From an uncultured Clostridia bacterium (GTDB lineage: Bacteria; Bacillota; Clostridia; Oscillospirales; Ruminococcaceae), in assembly GCA_947383835.1 (NCBI GenBank), contig CANDEV010000007.1, positions 1 to 64,000 of the forward strand: a stretch of 64,000 nt of DNA, written 5' to 3'. Within the stretch, counting starts at the first letter, position 1, and each line of letters opens with the position of its first letter. Below are positions 16,143 through 25,523 of this stretch, in pieces. Made by a program: the position numbers and the translations under genes. The notes beneath the pieces are model-generated. The model was not told where the DNA came from. It was given only the letters and a program-made list of their open reading frames with translations, and searched no databases.

Positions 16143-16400
16143 TAACGGTCATATAAACAAAAAGTTGAAAGGTTTGTTGTCTTTTGCTCTAATTGCACAA
16201 AAAAACTATGAAAATTTTGGCAGTCTTGAAACGGCTCAATATATTGTGCCGCAGCCGCCTTTTTCAACACTCTATGCTCTAAATTGCACAAATAAATCTG
16301 AAAGTTTTATGCAAAAACATTAGTTTTTTCGGCGCGATCCTTTCACAGCGTTAATTTTTCGTCAATCTAAATAAATAAGGTTTTGTAAGTTTGGTTAATA
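16143..16400. other. Non-coding gap after the pseudouridine synthase gene
   Basis: AT-rich stretch with two loosely similar segments (CTCTAATTGCACAAA near 16188 and CTCTAAATTGCACAAA near 16277). I see no gene and no clear terminator here. The short open frame 16066-16323 overlaps the upstream gene in another frame and lacks coding signals. Confidence 0.4.
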
Positions 16401-16406
16401 AATGAC

Positions 16407-16436
16407 TTGAAATTTGTGTGCGAAATTTGGTATTAT
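16407..16436 (+). promoter_or_regulatory. Promoter of the MsmX-type ATPase gene
   Basis: TTGAAA (16407-16412), 18 bases, TATTAT (16431-16436), about 55 bases before the start codon. Confidence 0.5.
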
Positions 16437-16490
16437 ATTAACATAGCCGAATGTATATCGGCAAGACTATATTTGGGAGGTCTGCAAAAA

Positions 16491-17633
16491 ATGGCAAGTT
16501 TATCACTCAGATCCATTTATAAGAAATACCCCGGCGGCGTTGTTGCCGTTTCAGACGTAAACCTTGAGATCAGAGACAAGGAATTCGTTATCCTTGTAGG
16601 TCCTTCAGGATGCGGTAAGTCCACAACTCTCCGTATGATCGCAGGTCTTGAGGAAATTTCAGAGGGCGAGCTCTACATCGGCGACCGTCTTGTAAACGAC
16701 GTTGCCCCTAAGGACAGAGATATCGCGATGGTTTTCCAGAACTACGCTCTGTATCCTCACATGACCGTATATGATAACATGGCTTTCGGTCTTAAGCTCC
16801 GTAAGGTACCCAAGGACGAGATCAACCGTAAGGTTGAGGAAGCTGCAAGAATCCTCGACATCTCCCACCTCCTCAGCAGAAAGCCTAAGGCTCTCTCCGG
16901 CGGTCAGAGACAGCGTGTTGCTCTGGGTCGTGCTATCGTTCGTGAACCTCAGGTATTCCTTCTCGACGAGCCTCTTTCCAACTTGGATGCGAAGCTCCGT
17001 GCACAGATGAGAACCGAGATCTCTAAGCTCCACCAGAAGCTGGGTACTACATTTATCTATGTAACCCACGACCAGACAGAGGCTATGACAATGGGTGACC
17101 GTATCGTTGTTATGAAGGACGGCTTCATTCAGCAGGTAGACTCTCCTCAGAACCTCTATACAAGCCCTGTAAACCAGTTCGTAGCAGGCTTCATGGGCTC
17201 GCCTCAGATGAACTTTGTTGACGCGTTCCTCAGAAAGATCGACGGCAAATTTGCTATCGAGTTCGGCTCCGAGGATACCAAGACAAGCCGCGGCAAGAAG
17301 TACTATGTTGAGCTTCCCGAGGCTAAGGTCGAAGAGGCTGTTCTCAACGAATATGTTGACAAGGAGATCATCATGGGCGTACGTCCCGAGAACATCCACG
17401 ACGAAGAGATGTTCCTCTCCGCAGCTAAGACAGGCGTTATCGACGCTAACGTAGAGATCACCGAAATGATGGGTGCAGAGACATTCCTGTACCTGAACTG
17501 CGAGGGTATTCCTCTCACAGCTCGCGTTGATCCTCGTTCCACAGCTCGTCCTCAGGACACTATCAAGGTTGCTATTGATCCTAACAAGGTTCACATCTTT
17601 GATAAGGAAACTGAAAAGACAGTTGTCAACTGA
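16491..17633 (+). CDS. msmX: ABC sugar transporter ATP-binding protein (MsmX/UgpC type)
   Basis: ATPase that powers one or more carbohydrate uptake systems at the membrane. The 380-residue protein has Walker A GPSGCGKST (37-45), the ABC signature LSGGQ (135-139) and Walker B LLDEP (D159, E160). A C-terminal OB/TOBE regulatory region runs from about 240. The frame is open back to 16407, but ATG 16491 with GGGAGG ten bases upstream gives the family N-terminus. No permease genes are adjacent, which is typical of MsmX ATPases shared by several sugar importers. Confidence 0.93.
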   Translation: MASLSLRSIYKKYPGGVVAVSDVNLEIRDKEFVILVGPSGCGKSTTLRMIAGLEEISEGELYIGDRLVNDVAPKDRDIAMVFQNYALYPHMTVYDNMAFGLKLRKVPKDEINRKVEEAARILDISHLLSRKPKALSGGQRQRVALGRAIVREPQVFLLDEPLSNLDAKLRAQMRTEISKLHQKLGTTFIYVTHDQTEAMTMGDRIVVMKDGFIQQVDSPQNLYTSPVNQFVAGFMGSPQMNFVDAFLRKIDGKFAIEFGSEDTKTSRGKKYYVELPEAKVEEAVLNEYVDKEIIMGVRPENIHDEEMFLSAAKTGVIDANVEITEMMGAETFLYLNCEGIPLTARVDPRSTARPQDTIKVAIDPNKVHIFDKETEKTVVN

Positions 17634-17655
17634 TGATTTTCACAAGGTTGAATTT

Positions 17656-17685
17656 AAAGCCGCTCCCTTTTTGGGGGCGGTTTTG
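17656..17685 (+). terminator. Terminator of the MsmX-type gene
   Basis: AAAGCCGCTCCC and GGGGGCGGTTTT form a stem with a T-rich tail, 22 bases after the stop codon. Confidence 0.8.
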
Positions 17686-17763
17686 TTTTTATTTTTTTGC
17701 ACGTATTACAATTTTGGGGTACGGTTTTGGTTGGGACTGTTGTTTTGCTTTTGAATTTTATAC

Positions 17764-17880
17764 TATATCAATCCAACAAAATAATAACCGTATCTGTATG
17801 GGACGGGTTTCCCGTCCCGCTGTTTCATAATTGCGGGCGGGGAGACCCCGCCCCTACAAAAGGCATTATTTTATAGTATC
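17764..17880. repeat. R1 repeat
   Basis: R1 copy with terminus TATATCAATCC, blocks GGGACGGGTTTCCCGTCCC and GGGCGGGGAGACCCCGCCC, and right end TTATAGTATC. The following 17881-18226 is AT-rich with nothing recognisable. Confidence 0.7.
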
Positions 17881-18226
17881 AGAAACAATCCCCCCAAAAT
17901 CTCCCAAAAAGTTCCCAAAACCACTTTTCGTCATATAAAACAAAAAATCATGTGGAATTTTACCCGATATATGCAAATCCACTAAATTAAATGCCGTAAT
18001 TGTAAACATTCAACCTATAATTGTCGAAAAAATACCCACCAATTAACAAAAATACCCAAATTTGTCCCCGCTGTTCAAAATTAAAAAGCTGTTTTGGCTA
18101 ACCTGCATAAAATCCGTTGGAAAAATTTGTCTCAATTTCAAGCTAAATGGCACTTAATGGAAAGTACTTGTAAAAACAACCGTTCTTTTTTGTTAAAACT
18201 GCACAAAAATACCCCCTCTAAAAAGC

Positions 18227-18255
18227 TTGACAAACAGCAACTCGGTGAGTATAAT
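18227..18255 (+). promoter_or_regulatory. Promoter of the G5/3D cell-wall protein gene
   Basis: TTGACA (18227-18232), 17 bases, TATAAT (18250-18255): exact consensus, giving a leader of about 150 bases. Confidence 0.85.
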
Positions 18256-18261
18256 AGGGAA

Positions 18262-18304
18262 AGTTACAAAAAAGGTTACAGCTGTAACCAATTTGTAACC
18301 TTTT
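18262..18304 (+). promoter_or_regulatory. Leader with nested, mutually exclusive hairpins
   Basis: GGTTACAGCTGTAACC (18274-18289) is a perfect 16-base palindrome. The outer AAAAGGTTACA (18270-18280) can instead pair with TGTAACCTTTT (18294-18304), an 11-bp stem. GTTACA occurs at 18263 and 18275, with its complement at 18284 and 18295. This could be an attenuator-like switch or an operator just after the transcription start. No known riboswitch was recognised. Confidence 0.5.
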
Positions 18305-18412
18305 GAACCAAGTCAAATTTAATACGGTTCAATAAAGTTCCACAGGGTCCGGAACAGAAAAAGGTTTATGCTTCTTCGTTCTGTTTTGCGTCCTATATCG
18401 GAAGGAGTCTTT

Positions 18413-19423
18413 ATGAGTAATAAAAGCAAGAACTGCTGCAGCTTTAAAACCGCAGCCGCAAATTGTAAAAAAGTCTTAAAGAGCTTTAACGTTAAAAAAA
18501 CAATAGCATTAATGTCGCTTACAACAGTTATTGCAGCGTCGGCAGCAGTAATGGCTGTATCGGCAGCAACCGGTGATGTAGCCCTTGACGCCAATCCGAT
18601 CGCAAACGCCGGCGAAGCAGCCGTAAAAACTGCGATCCCCCTTAAGGAATACGACGTTAAGATCAGCGTGGACGGAAAAAATTTGGGAATAAAATGCGCG
18701 GGAACAGTTTCCGACGCACTCGCCGCCGCAAAAATAGATATATACGACGACGATCTCATCAACATCGGCTTTAACGAGCCCCTTAATGCAAATACAGAGA
18801 TAATAGTAAACCGTGTGAACATTGTAGAGGAAGTTCAAATAGAAACAATTGAGTACGCAACAAGATACAAAGAGGACAACAATTATACTATAGGATACTC
18901 CGAGGTCGTTGTGGACGGCGAAGAGGGAGAGGTCGAAACGACTCTCCGCCATGTCTATATAGACGGCGAGCTGGTCTCCTCAGCGGTAGTGGACGAGGAC
19001 GTTACCGAGCCTGTGGACGAGGTAGTCCTTGTAGGAACAAAGGAATACAACCCTATTGACGATTTCAGTATCTCACAGATCCCCGCGCCTATGGATCTTA
19101 CCTTGGACGCAAACGGCGTTCCCACAAGCTATACAAAGGTGCTGACAGGTAAATCCTGCGCGTATTCGGCAGGTCCCGGAGCAGGCACTGCAAGCGGCAG
19201 GAAAGCTGTGGTCGGCTGCGTTGCGGTTGACCCTAATATAATCCCATACGGAACAGAGCTTTATATCACAACCACCGACGGCTCGGCAGTTTACGGCTAC
19301 GCAATAGCGGCGGACACGGGTACAGCCCTTATGGACGGACTTATCCTCGTAGACCTGTTTATGGAAAGCTACGACGCAAGCTGCGACTGGGGCGCACGTC
19401 AGGTAAATGTTTATATACTTTGA
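18413..19423 (+). CDS. Cell-wall protein with DUF348, G5 and 3D domains (YabE/RpfB-like)
   Basis: A 336-residue secreted or membrane-anchored protein. A basic N-terminus precedes a hydrophobic segment (about 29-51). A DUF348-like domain (about 77-120) follows, then a G5 domain (about 120-210). The C-terminal 3D domain (about 260-336) contains the acidic motif GYAIAADTG followed by LVDLF, the double-psi barrel of Sps/RpfB muralytic enzymes. It probably cleaves or remodels peptidoglycan during growth or spore outgrowth. ATG 18413 with GGAAGGAG is preferred to the longer frame at 18368. It is monocistronic with its own promoter and terminator. Confidence 0.87.
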   Translation: MSNKSKNCCSFKTAAANCKKVLKSFNVKKTIALMSLTTVIAASAAVMAVSAATGDVALDANPIANAGEAAVKTAIPLKEYDVKISVDGKNLGIKCAGTVSDALAAAKIDIYDDDLINIGFNEPLNANTEIIVNRVNIVEEVQIETIEYATRYKEDNNYTIGYSEVVVDGEEGEVETTLRHVYIDGELVSSAVVDEDVTEPVDEVVLVGTKEYNPIDDFSISQIPAPMDLTLDANGVPTSYTKVLTGKSCAYSAGPGAGTASGRKAVVGCVAVDPNIIPYGTELYITTTDGSAVYGYAIAADTGTALMDGLILVDLFMESYDASCDWGARQVNVYIL

Positions 19424-19452
19424 TAACATCTAATTTCTTTATTACCCCCTAT

Positions 19453-19488
19453 AAAAGGAGCAGAGCGGTACGCCGTTCTGCTCCTTTT
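19453..19488 (+). terminator. Terminator of the G5/3D gene
   Basis: AAAAGGAGCAGAGCGG and CCGTTCTGCTCCTTTT form a long stem with one G-T pair and a TACG loop. Confidence 0.85.
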
Positions 19489-19506
19489 TACAATTCAGTA
19501 TTATAC

Positions 19507-19619
19507 TATAGCTGTCCAACCGAATTTGTTGGGGGACGGGTTTCCCGTCCCGCTGTTTCATAATTGCGGGCTGGGAGACCCCACACCTGCAAAAGGCATT
19601 ATTTTATAGGATCGCTGTA
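19507..19619. repeat. R1 repeat
   Basis: R1 copy, termini TATAGCTGTCC and GGATCGCTGTA. The second GC block has decayed (GGGCTGGGAGACCCCACACC), showing that copies diverge in place. Confidence 0.7.
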
Positions 19620-19697
19620 AAAAGCGTATAAAGACCAAACAAAAATTTGCGTATATGATTTTTGCGAAGATTTTTTATCTGTACTTTAAGATCAGTG

Positions 19698-22064
19698 TTA
19701 AAGCAGCTTTAAATTTCTTGCGGTAAGTATAGCCTCCGCCTTTCCCGAAACGCCAAGCCTTTTGTAATTTTCCTGAACGTGATATTTGACCGTTCGGGAG
19801 TTCATTTCCAGCATTTTCGCTATCTCCGTAACAGAGTAGCCGTCCGCCTGCATACGCAGGATATCAAGATCTGTTTTGTTAAAGTCAGCGGCAGTGACCC
19901 TGTGTCCCTTTAAATATAAGGGATAAAACACCGCGACCCTTTTAGCCTCGGAAAAAACCCGTTCAAACCAGCCGCTGTCAATGCTCTTGTCAGCGGCGCA
20001 CCCGTCCCTTACAGCTTCGAGAAGCTCTGCCGCGGCAGCTCCCTCCTCGCTTATTATCCGCACAAATTTATATTTGCACGCCGTTTTCAAGGTCTGCATG
20101 AAATCTTCGCGCCATTCGCCGCCAAGACGCTTTTTCAGTATCGCCGTTAATACCCCAAGCTCCATAAGAATGTAAGTCCTGCCGCATTTTTCACCGTAGT
20201 ACCTTAATTTTTCGATAAGCGCAAACGCGGACGTATACTCGCCGAACGCTATATAGCACCTTATTTTCGTAAGATATCTGTATCTCTCCAGCGCATTGAA
20301 TTCCACATTTTCGTCGGGAGCCTTTTCATACCATTTTTTCACCTCCGCAGTATCTCCCGAAAGCAGGTCAAGCCTGCACCTGAGAGCCTTTATATTAGGC
20401 AAAAGCTTATAGATGTTTTCGTCCGTTACCCTCTTTTCAAAGGAATCAAGAAGTCCCGCCGCCGACTCCGCGCTGCCCTCCAGAGCAAGCATTCTCACCT
20501 GCAAGCCCACCGCCGCAAAGGTTATCTCAAGCTTTCCTCCCATTTCCGAGTCTATCTGCGCCTTTGAAAGCAGCGACAGCACCTCGTAATTGTCCTCCGC
20601 CTTTTCATAAAGGCTTTCGCCCAGCGCCACGCTGACAAGACCCTTTCCGTACGCCCCGAGAATACGCTCCACAAGCTTTCCTACAAGCTTGGCAAGCTCC
20701 CTGTCCCGCGGGCTCCAGCTGCAAAAATCCTTTCCGCCGTTCATTGTGGAGGGCATATTGCTGGTGACGGAAAATTCGGGAAGCCCGATACCCTTGTCAA
20801 ACAGCAGCGCGGGTACGCTTTTTATTACCTCCAGCACCCCTGCGCTGCCCCTGTGGGGAAGCCCTATGTCAAGATAAACAAGCCGTGAAGCCGCCGCCTT
20901 TTTTTCAGCTCCCACAGCCCTTTTTGAGTATTCCTTCAGCTTGCCGTACCAGTATTCGCTTTTTTCCTCGTCCATCATGAACGAATACAGCATCGACATT
21001 GCCGTCATCAGGATAACGCTCTTTTCGATATCCGATTCTTCAAGCTGGAAATAATATTTCCGCATCTCAAAATAGTACCCTACTCCGATATGCTTTTGGG
21101 CGTTGCGTATCAGCAGATCCCGTATATTCTCGCTGCTGCCGCATTTTTTATAAGCTTCAAGAGCAAGACCGTCCTGCCCGTTAGCCTCGTAGTACATTCC
21201 CGCGTTATACAAAAAACGGTCGTACTGCTCCGAACCGAAGACTTGCACCGCTCGCTCCCGCAAAGCCGTCAGCAATGATTTCCGTATGGTATAAACGCCG
21301 TTATCCTGCGAAATAAAATTGCCGCATTCCACAGCGCGCTTTAAAACCGAAGCGGCGTAGGGATTTCCCGTGACCGCTTCCGCCATAGGCAGGGTGAACT
21401 CGTCGGCGGCGCTTATTTTCATAAGGAAATCCGTTACGTCGCTGTCCCAGTACGGGATTATTTTATTGTTAAGATATTCGCGGAAGTGACTGCTTATTTC
21501 ATTTGAAAATTCTCCTCCCGTCTTTGAGCCCTCCGCAAGCTTTGCCGCGCAGTACCGCAGGATAAGCGCATTGCCGTCGCACTTTCGGCATATCTCGGAA
21601 ACCTCGTCCGGAGATATGCCTATGTCCATATCGGAAAAATATCCAAAGGTATCCGCCGCGGAAAGCTTAAGGTCGTTTTCCGAAATTATCATCAGCCCAA
21701 GCTCTATGCAGCACTCCATCAGCCAGGAGGGTATCTTGCTCCTGCACAGCATAATTACCCATACCTCGCCGTTTTTCAGAAGAGCGATAAGCTCCCGCTG
21801 CTTTTCCTCGTCGGAGAGCATATGCATATCGTCTATAACAACGGTCTCGCCTCCCTTCAGAAGCTCGCCTGCATTGATCGCGCAGTCCCCCGCACAGGAA
21901 ATATATTTATATTTTTCCTTTCCCATAAATCTTTTTACCAGTTCGGTCTTGCCGAAGCCCGTTGCGCCGCAGATATATGCGGGCTGCAGCATTTCATATG
22001 CCGCGCTGAGCTTTTTCCACGCCTTTTTCGGTCTGATATATTTTGTTGTATTTATCCCTATCAC
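19698..22064 (-). CDS. MalT-like LuxR-family ATPase regulator
   Basis: A 788-residue transcriptional activator of the STAND/MalT type. It has an N-terminal NTPase with Walker A GATGFGKT (33-40), a central region of helical repeats and a C-terminal LuxR helix-turn-helix (DLDILRMQADGYSVTEIAKM, then NSRTVKYHVQ). Such proteins bind a small inducer plus ATP and activate nearby operons. The start is uncertain: GTG 22064 is used here, with AGG nine bases upstream, and the frame stays open further upstream without a better start. It is divergent from the nucleotidyltransferase gene at 22356. The target genes are unknown. Confidence 0.82.
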   Translation of the reverse strand: MIGINTTKYIRPKKAWKKLSAAYEMLQPAYICGATGFGKTELVKRFMGKEKYKYISCAGDCAINAGELLKGGETVVIDDMHMLSDEEKQRELIALLKNGEVWVIMLCRSKIPSWLMECCIELGLMIISENDLKLSAADTFGYFSDMDIGISPDEVSEICRKCDGNALILRYCAAKLAEGSKTGGEFSNEISSHFREYLNNKIIPYWDSDVTDFLMKISAADEFTLPMAEAVTGNPYAASVLKRAVECGNFISQDNGVYTIRKSLLTALRERAVQVFGSEQYDRFLYNAGMYYEANGQDGLALEAYKKCGSSENIRDLLIRNAQKHIGVGYYFEMRKYYFQLEESDIEKSVILMTAMSMLYSFMMDEEKSEYWYGKLKEYSKRAVGAEKKAAASRLVYLDIGLPHRGSAGVLEVIKSVPALLFDKGIGLPEFSVTSNMPSTMNGGKDFCSWSPRDRELAKLVGKLVERILGAYGKGLVSVALGESLYEKAEDNYEVLSLLSKAQIDSEMGGKLEITFAAVGLQVRMLALEGSAESAAGLLDSFEKRVTDENIYKLLPNIKALRCRLDLLSGDTAEVKKWYEKAPDENVEFNALERYRYLTKIRCYIAFGEYTSAFALIEKLRYYGEKCGRTYILMELGVLTAILKKRLGGEWREDFMQTLKTACKYKFVRIISEEGAAAAELLEAVRDGCAADKSIDSGWFERVFSEAKRVAVFYPLYLKGHRVTAADFNKTDLDILRMQADGYSVTEIAKMLEMNSRTVKYHVQENYKRLGVSGKAEAILTARNLKLL

Positions 22065-22355
22065 TCCCGTTATCCTGCTCCCAAAGCCTCGGCATATGAC
22101 AGACCGCGCCGTTCCGCAGCGGTCAAAATAATATCAAAGCATATGATATACAGCCTTTTGCTATATTATAACACAGTTTCCCGAAAAATGGAATTGTCCA
22201 ATTGGACATATCGGCAGAATTTTTTTGTACAAAAAGGTAAGCTTTTCAGAAAAACCTGTATGATACGGTGCTCCTCCGATAGGCGAACGGGTCTTATGTT
22301 TATTCTCGGAATTATCGTCCATACTATTATATAATACAGAAAGGAGAATATATCC
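22065..22355. other. Divergent intergenic region
   Basis: The gap between the MalT-like regulator and the nucleotidyltransferase. It holds TATAAT-like sequences in both directions (reverse near 22165, forward near 22330) and a short palindrome TCCAATTGGA at 22197. The -35 boxes are weak. Regulation by the neighbouring regulator is possible but not shown. Confidence 0.35.
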
Positions 22356-24647
22356 ATGGAAAAAAAACCGACCGTGCTTATCCTCACCGGCGGGGACGCC
22401 CTCAAGCTCCGCCCGCTGACCTGTACGAAGCCTGCCGCCTTGCTGCCCGTCTGCGGTACGCCGCTGATAAGCTACACCCTGAGCCTGCTGGAGCAGCACG
22501 GCTTTACCGAAATTTTCACCGCCGCCGACCGTCTTTCCGACCGTGTCACAAGCTATCTGGAGGACTTTCAGAATATCGACTTTATTATAACCCCCACCCC
22601 AGAGGGGACTTGCTCCGCGCTGTCAAAGACCGCCGGGGTCATGGAGGACGATTCCCCGCTTATTGTGATCTTCGGCAACCTGTTGTTTGATACAGACCTT
22701 ACCGCCGCTTTGGAGCAGCACGAAAAAACCTCCGCGGACGTTACCGTTCTGACCCTGCCCAAGGACGCACGTTCCTACACCGACAGCGTCCTTACCGTTA
22801 CGGACAGCGAAAATAACATCACCGACCTTATTCCCTGCGCCGCAAGGGAAAACTGCCGCTCCGAGACCGCCGCTGCGGGGATCTTTATCTTTTCAAAAAA
22901 GACCGCCGCAAAAGCCGCCGACAGCGCAGACCGCGACGGAGACATACTTGCCAATTTCCTGCCGAAGCTTATCAAAAAGGGCGGCAAGGTCATGAGCTAT
23001 ACAGCCGACGGCTATTTTTGCAGCATTTCAAATACCGAGGGGTACTTTGCGGCAAACAGCGGCGTTTTGAGCGGCACCTATCCGCAGCGCCCCGAAAACA
23101 TAATCAAAACGGCGGAAGCCCGTCCCGAGCTTAAGCTGCTGCCTCCTGTGTATATTGCGCCCTCCGCCGAGATAAGCGCAGGGGTCGAGATAGGCGCGGG
23201 GACGATAATCGGCGAAAACGTCACCGTCTGCCGAGGTGCAAAGCTTCACGGGGCTATCTTAATGGACGGCGCGTTTATAGGCGAGCGAGCCACCGTCAAC
23301 AGCGGCATAATAGGCACAGGAGCAAGGCTTCTCACAGGCGCGTCGGTCTACGAGGGAGCGATAGTGGGGGATTCCGCCGTTATATCGGAGCAAGCCGTTG
23401 TCCGCAGCGGCGTAAAAATTTGGAACGGCAGGCATATCGACTCCTACGCCTGCGCCGCGCAGGATATAAAATACGGCTTCCTCACCCCCATGAGGATAGG
23501 CGAGGACGGTATCTGCGGCGAAACGGGAAGTATAATCACACCCCAGACTGCTGCTGCCTGCGGCAGCGCGCTTGCCTCATTGGGAAGTAAGATAGGTATT
23601 GCCTATAAGGACAGTCCCGCCTCAAAAAGCTTAGCCATGGCAGTCGCCTCGGGAGTAACCTCGGCAGGGGGAGAGGTATGGTTTTTCGGCGCGTCCTCCG
23701 CCCCTGCTCTGGAGTACTGCACCGCTAAGTCGGGTCTTGCCGCAGGCTGCTGGGTAGAGGCAGGCATTACAGCCAAAATACGCCTTTGCTCCGGGGACGG
23801 TCTGCCCCTTACCCGAAGCGAGGAAAGGATAATCGAGGGCGGCGTGAACCGCAGCGAGTACAAAAGAGCAAGCTTTTCCAAATTCGGCGAAATTCGCGAC
23901 GCTGCCGCCATAACAAGGCTGTATTCAGCAATGATAGAAAGCCTTGCTCCGAAAAAGCTGTCCAAAATAAAAGCTGTTTTAAACACTTCGGGTACGGCGG
24001 TGAACGACCTTTGCGGCGGCATTTTAAACAGGATAAGCAACAAAAACGGCAGCCCCGTAGTTTTTCACATCGGCAGCGACGGCAAGGGTGTTTCGGCGTA
24101 CACCGATGAAACGGGTTACGTCTTTGAGGAAAAGCTGCTGCTGCTTGCCTGCATGAGGCGTTTTGCAATGGGGTACGATATCGCGCTGCCCTATGATTTT
24201 CCGAAAGCGGCGGACAAGCTTGCGAAAAAGTTCGGCAGCAAGGTGCTTAGATACAGCGGCTGTCCCTCCGACCCAACGGATTCGGAAGCGCGGCGGCTTG
24301 CGGAAGAAACGCCCTTTGTGCGGGACGGGGCGGCGCTGATGATGTCGGTGTTGGAGGTTCTGGAAAGCAGGGGAATGACCTTGGCGGAGGCTGTTTCGGA
24401 GCTGCCCGACATGGCTTTGTCCACAAGATTTGTTGCCATTGACAAGCAGCCTGTACGGCTTCTGCGGAGCATATTCGCGGGTGGGACGGCAACGGCGGAC
24501 GGCGTAGAGATAAACGACCGCAAGGGGAGGGTGCTTATCCGTCCCGTAAAGACGGAAAAGGGGGTACTGATGAAGGTGGAGAGCTACTCTATGGAGGCTG
24601 CTTCGGAGCTTTGCGACTTTTATCAGGATCTTTTGAGAAACAATTAA
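22356..24647 (+). CDS. Nucleotidyltransferase - left-handed beta-helix - degenerate phosphomannomutase fusion
   Basis: A 763-residue protein of the family annotated as mannose-1-phosphate guanylyltransferase/phosphomannomutase. Residues 5-235 form a sugar-nucleotide transferase domain with TGGDALKLRPLTCTKPAALL at the nucleotide-binding loop. Hexapeptide repeats (about 255-355) follow, then a phosphohexomutase-like domain (about 375-760). In that last domain the usual TASHNP phosphoserine motif is replaced by AGCWVEAGITAKIRL, and the DGDGDR metal loop by GSDGKGVSAY, so it probably cannot act as a mutase. It likely makes an activated sugar for envelope glycans, or is a regulatory relative. The GXGXRL signature of the transferase loop is also altered. 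Confidence 0.8.
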   Translation: MEKKPTVLILTGGDALKLRPLTCTKPAALLPVCGTPLISYTLSLLEQHGFTEIFTAADRLSDRVTSYLEDFQNIDFIITPTPEGTCSALSKTAGVMEDDSPLIVIFGNLLFDTDLTAALEQHEKTSADVTVLTLPKDARSYTDSVLTVTDSENNITDLIPCAARENCRSETAAAGIFIFSKKTAAKAADSADRDGDILANFLPKLIKKGGKVMSYTADGYFCSISNTEGYFAANSGVLSGTYPQRPENIIKTAEARPELKLLPPVYIAPSAEISAGVEIGAGTIIGENVTVCRGAKLHGAILMDGAFIGERATVNSGIIGTGARLLTGASVYEGAIVGDSAVISEQAVVRSGVKIWNGRHIDSYACAAQDIKYGFLTPMRIGEDGICGETGSIITPQTAAACGSALASLGSKIGIAYKDSPASKSLAMAVASGVTSAGGEVWFFGASSAPALEYCTAKSGLAAGCWVEAGITAKIRLCSGDGLPLTRSEERIIEGGVNRSEYKRASFSKFGEIRDAAAITRLYSAMIESLAPKKLSKIKAVLNTSGTAVNDLCGGILNRISNKNGSPVVFHIGSDGKGVSAYTDETGYVFEEKLLLLACMRRFAMGYDIALPYDFPKAADKLAKKFGSKVLRYSGCPSDPTDSEARRLAEETPFVRDGAALMMSVLEVLESRGMTLAEAVSELPDMALSTRFVAIDKQPVRLLRSIFAGGTATADGVEINDRKGRVLIRPVKTEKGVLMKVESYSMEAASELCDFYQDLLRNN

Positions 24648-24686
24648 ACAATAAATTTATATTTGCATCAACATTTTTTCGGCAGT

Positions 24687-24759
24687 TGTAGGGCGGGGGC
24701 TTGCTCCCGCCTCGTTGTGCCGAACGTGTCTAAAAGGCGGGAGCAAGCCCCCGCCCTAC
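24687..24759. repeat. Perfect 25-bp inverted repeat
   Basis: GTAGGGCGGGGGCTTGCTCC (first 20 of 25 bases, 24687-24711) is repeated as an exact inverted copy at 24735-24759 around a 23-base loop. It resembles the GC blocks of R1 but has a different core. It may end transcription of the upstream gene or be a small mobile palindrome. Confidence 0.6.
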
Positions 24760-24776
24760 ATTCCGCGGATTTTATA

Positions 24777-24919
24777 TATAGCAACACAGAAAATTATCTT
24801 GACATAAATTGTAGGGGACGGGTTTCCCGTCCCACAGAACTGCGTAAATGTCTGTTGCCTGCGGGCGGGGAGACCCCGCCCCTACAGTAATTTTAAGGTT
24901 ATTTTTATGGATTGCTATA
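24777..24919. repeat. R1 repeat
   Basis: R1 copy with termini TATAGCAAC and GGATTGCTATA, and both GC blocks intact. Confidence 0.7.
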
Positions 24920-24971
24920 ATTTGAGCAGTTTGTCTATCTAAATACGTGACAAGGGCAGGAATTATAAGCA

Positions 24972-25200
24972 CAAACTTGTCAGTAAACGGCGGCGTGGAA
25001 ACGCCGCCAGTTTGACACACTGTAAAAATCGGCAAAGGGGAGGGAGATTAAGGAAGTAGGGGGTTCGGGGGCAGAAACCTCAAAGAGGGAGGGGAAATGC
25101 CGATTTTTGTTGGGTTTGTTGTTCCCCTCCCTCTTTGTGGTGTCTGACCCCCGATTTTGTGAACGACTAACAGTTACTAACCTTGATACTAAAATTCAAA
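24972..25200 (+). repeat. R5 repeat, truncated copy
   Basis: A 229-base segment matching 56554-56782 with only five differences, 31.6 kb apart. It contains hairpin GGCGGCGT-GGAA-ACGCCGCC, the inverted pair AAAAATCGGCA/TGCCGATTTTT and the pair AAAGAGGGAGGGGAA/TTCCCCTCCCTCTTT. It ends with the inverted terminus GTGAACGACTAACAGTT. The left terminus of the element is missing here. It may be a MITE remnant or a structured RNA; see the fuller copy at 56167. Confidence 0.7.
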
Positions 25201-25248
25201 GATAAAGTTACAGCGACAAAACCTAACAATTCCACCCGCGAAGCCCCC

Positions 25249-25277
25249 TTGACAACCCATAAATTTTAGTGTATAAT
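25249..25277 (+). promoter_or_regulatory. Promoter of the RNase J gene
   Basis: TTGACA (25249-25254), 17 bases, TATAAT (25272-25277): exact consensus. The predicted leader runs about 240 bases to the GTG start and contains AAAGGC/GCCTTT near 25340. The ATG at 25392 in this leader has no ribosome site. Confidence 0.85.
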
Positions 25278-25523
25278 AAATAATGATTTATTATGTTCGG
25301 ACTTAGACTTTCTAAAAACCAATATATCTAATCAAAAGGCTGAGCCTTTACCCTTTTGGACATACTGTACCAATAAGAGTAAATTGCTCCCATGGGTAAC
25401 ATCGCTTATGTACCGTTACCTGCCAAAAGCTGCGGGATTTTTGCCATACGCCTCTCCACACCCCCTGCGGTAAAACAATCAACCATACTACATATATCAA
25501 TTGTTGAAAGGAATGTTACAATA

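Noticed and set aside
18101..18410. c-di-AMP (ydaO-type) riboswitch before the G5/3D gene
   Set aside because: This class often controls such genes, but the leader after the mapped promoter is only ~150 bases and lacks the conserved core as far as I can read.
24663..25035. ORFs of 75 and 87 codons in the gap before rnj
   Set aside because: They translate R1 and R5 repeat sequence. The same peptide stretch (MPIFTVCQTGGVSTP) appears from both R5 copies, reflecting DNA repetition rather than a gene.
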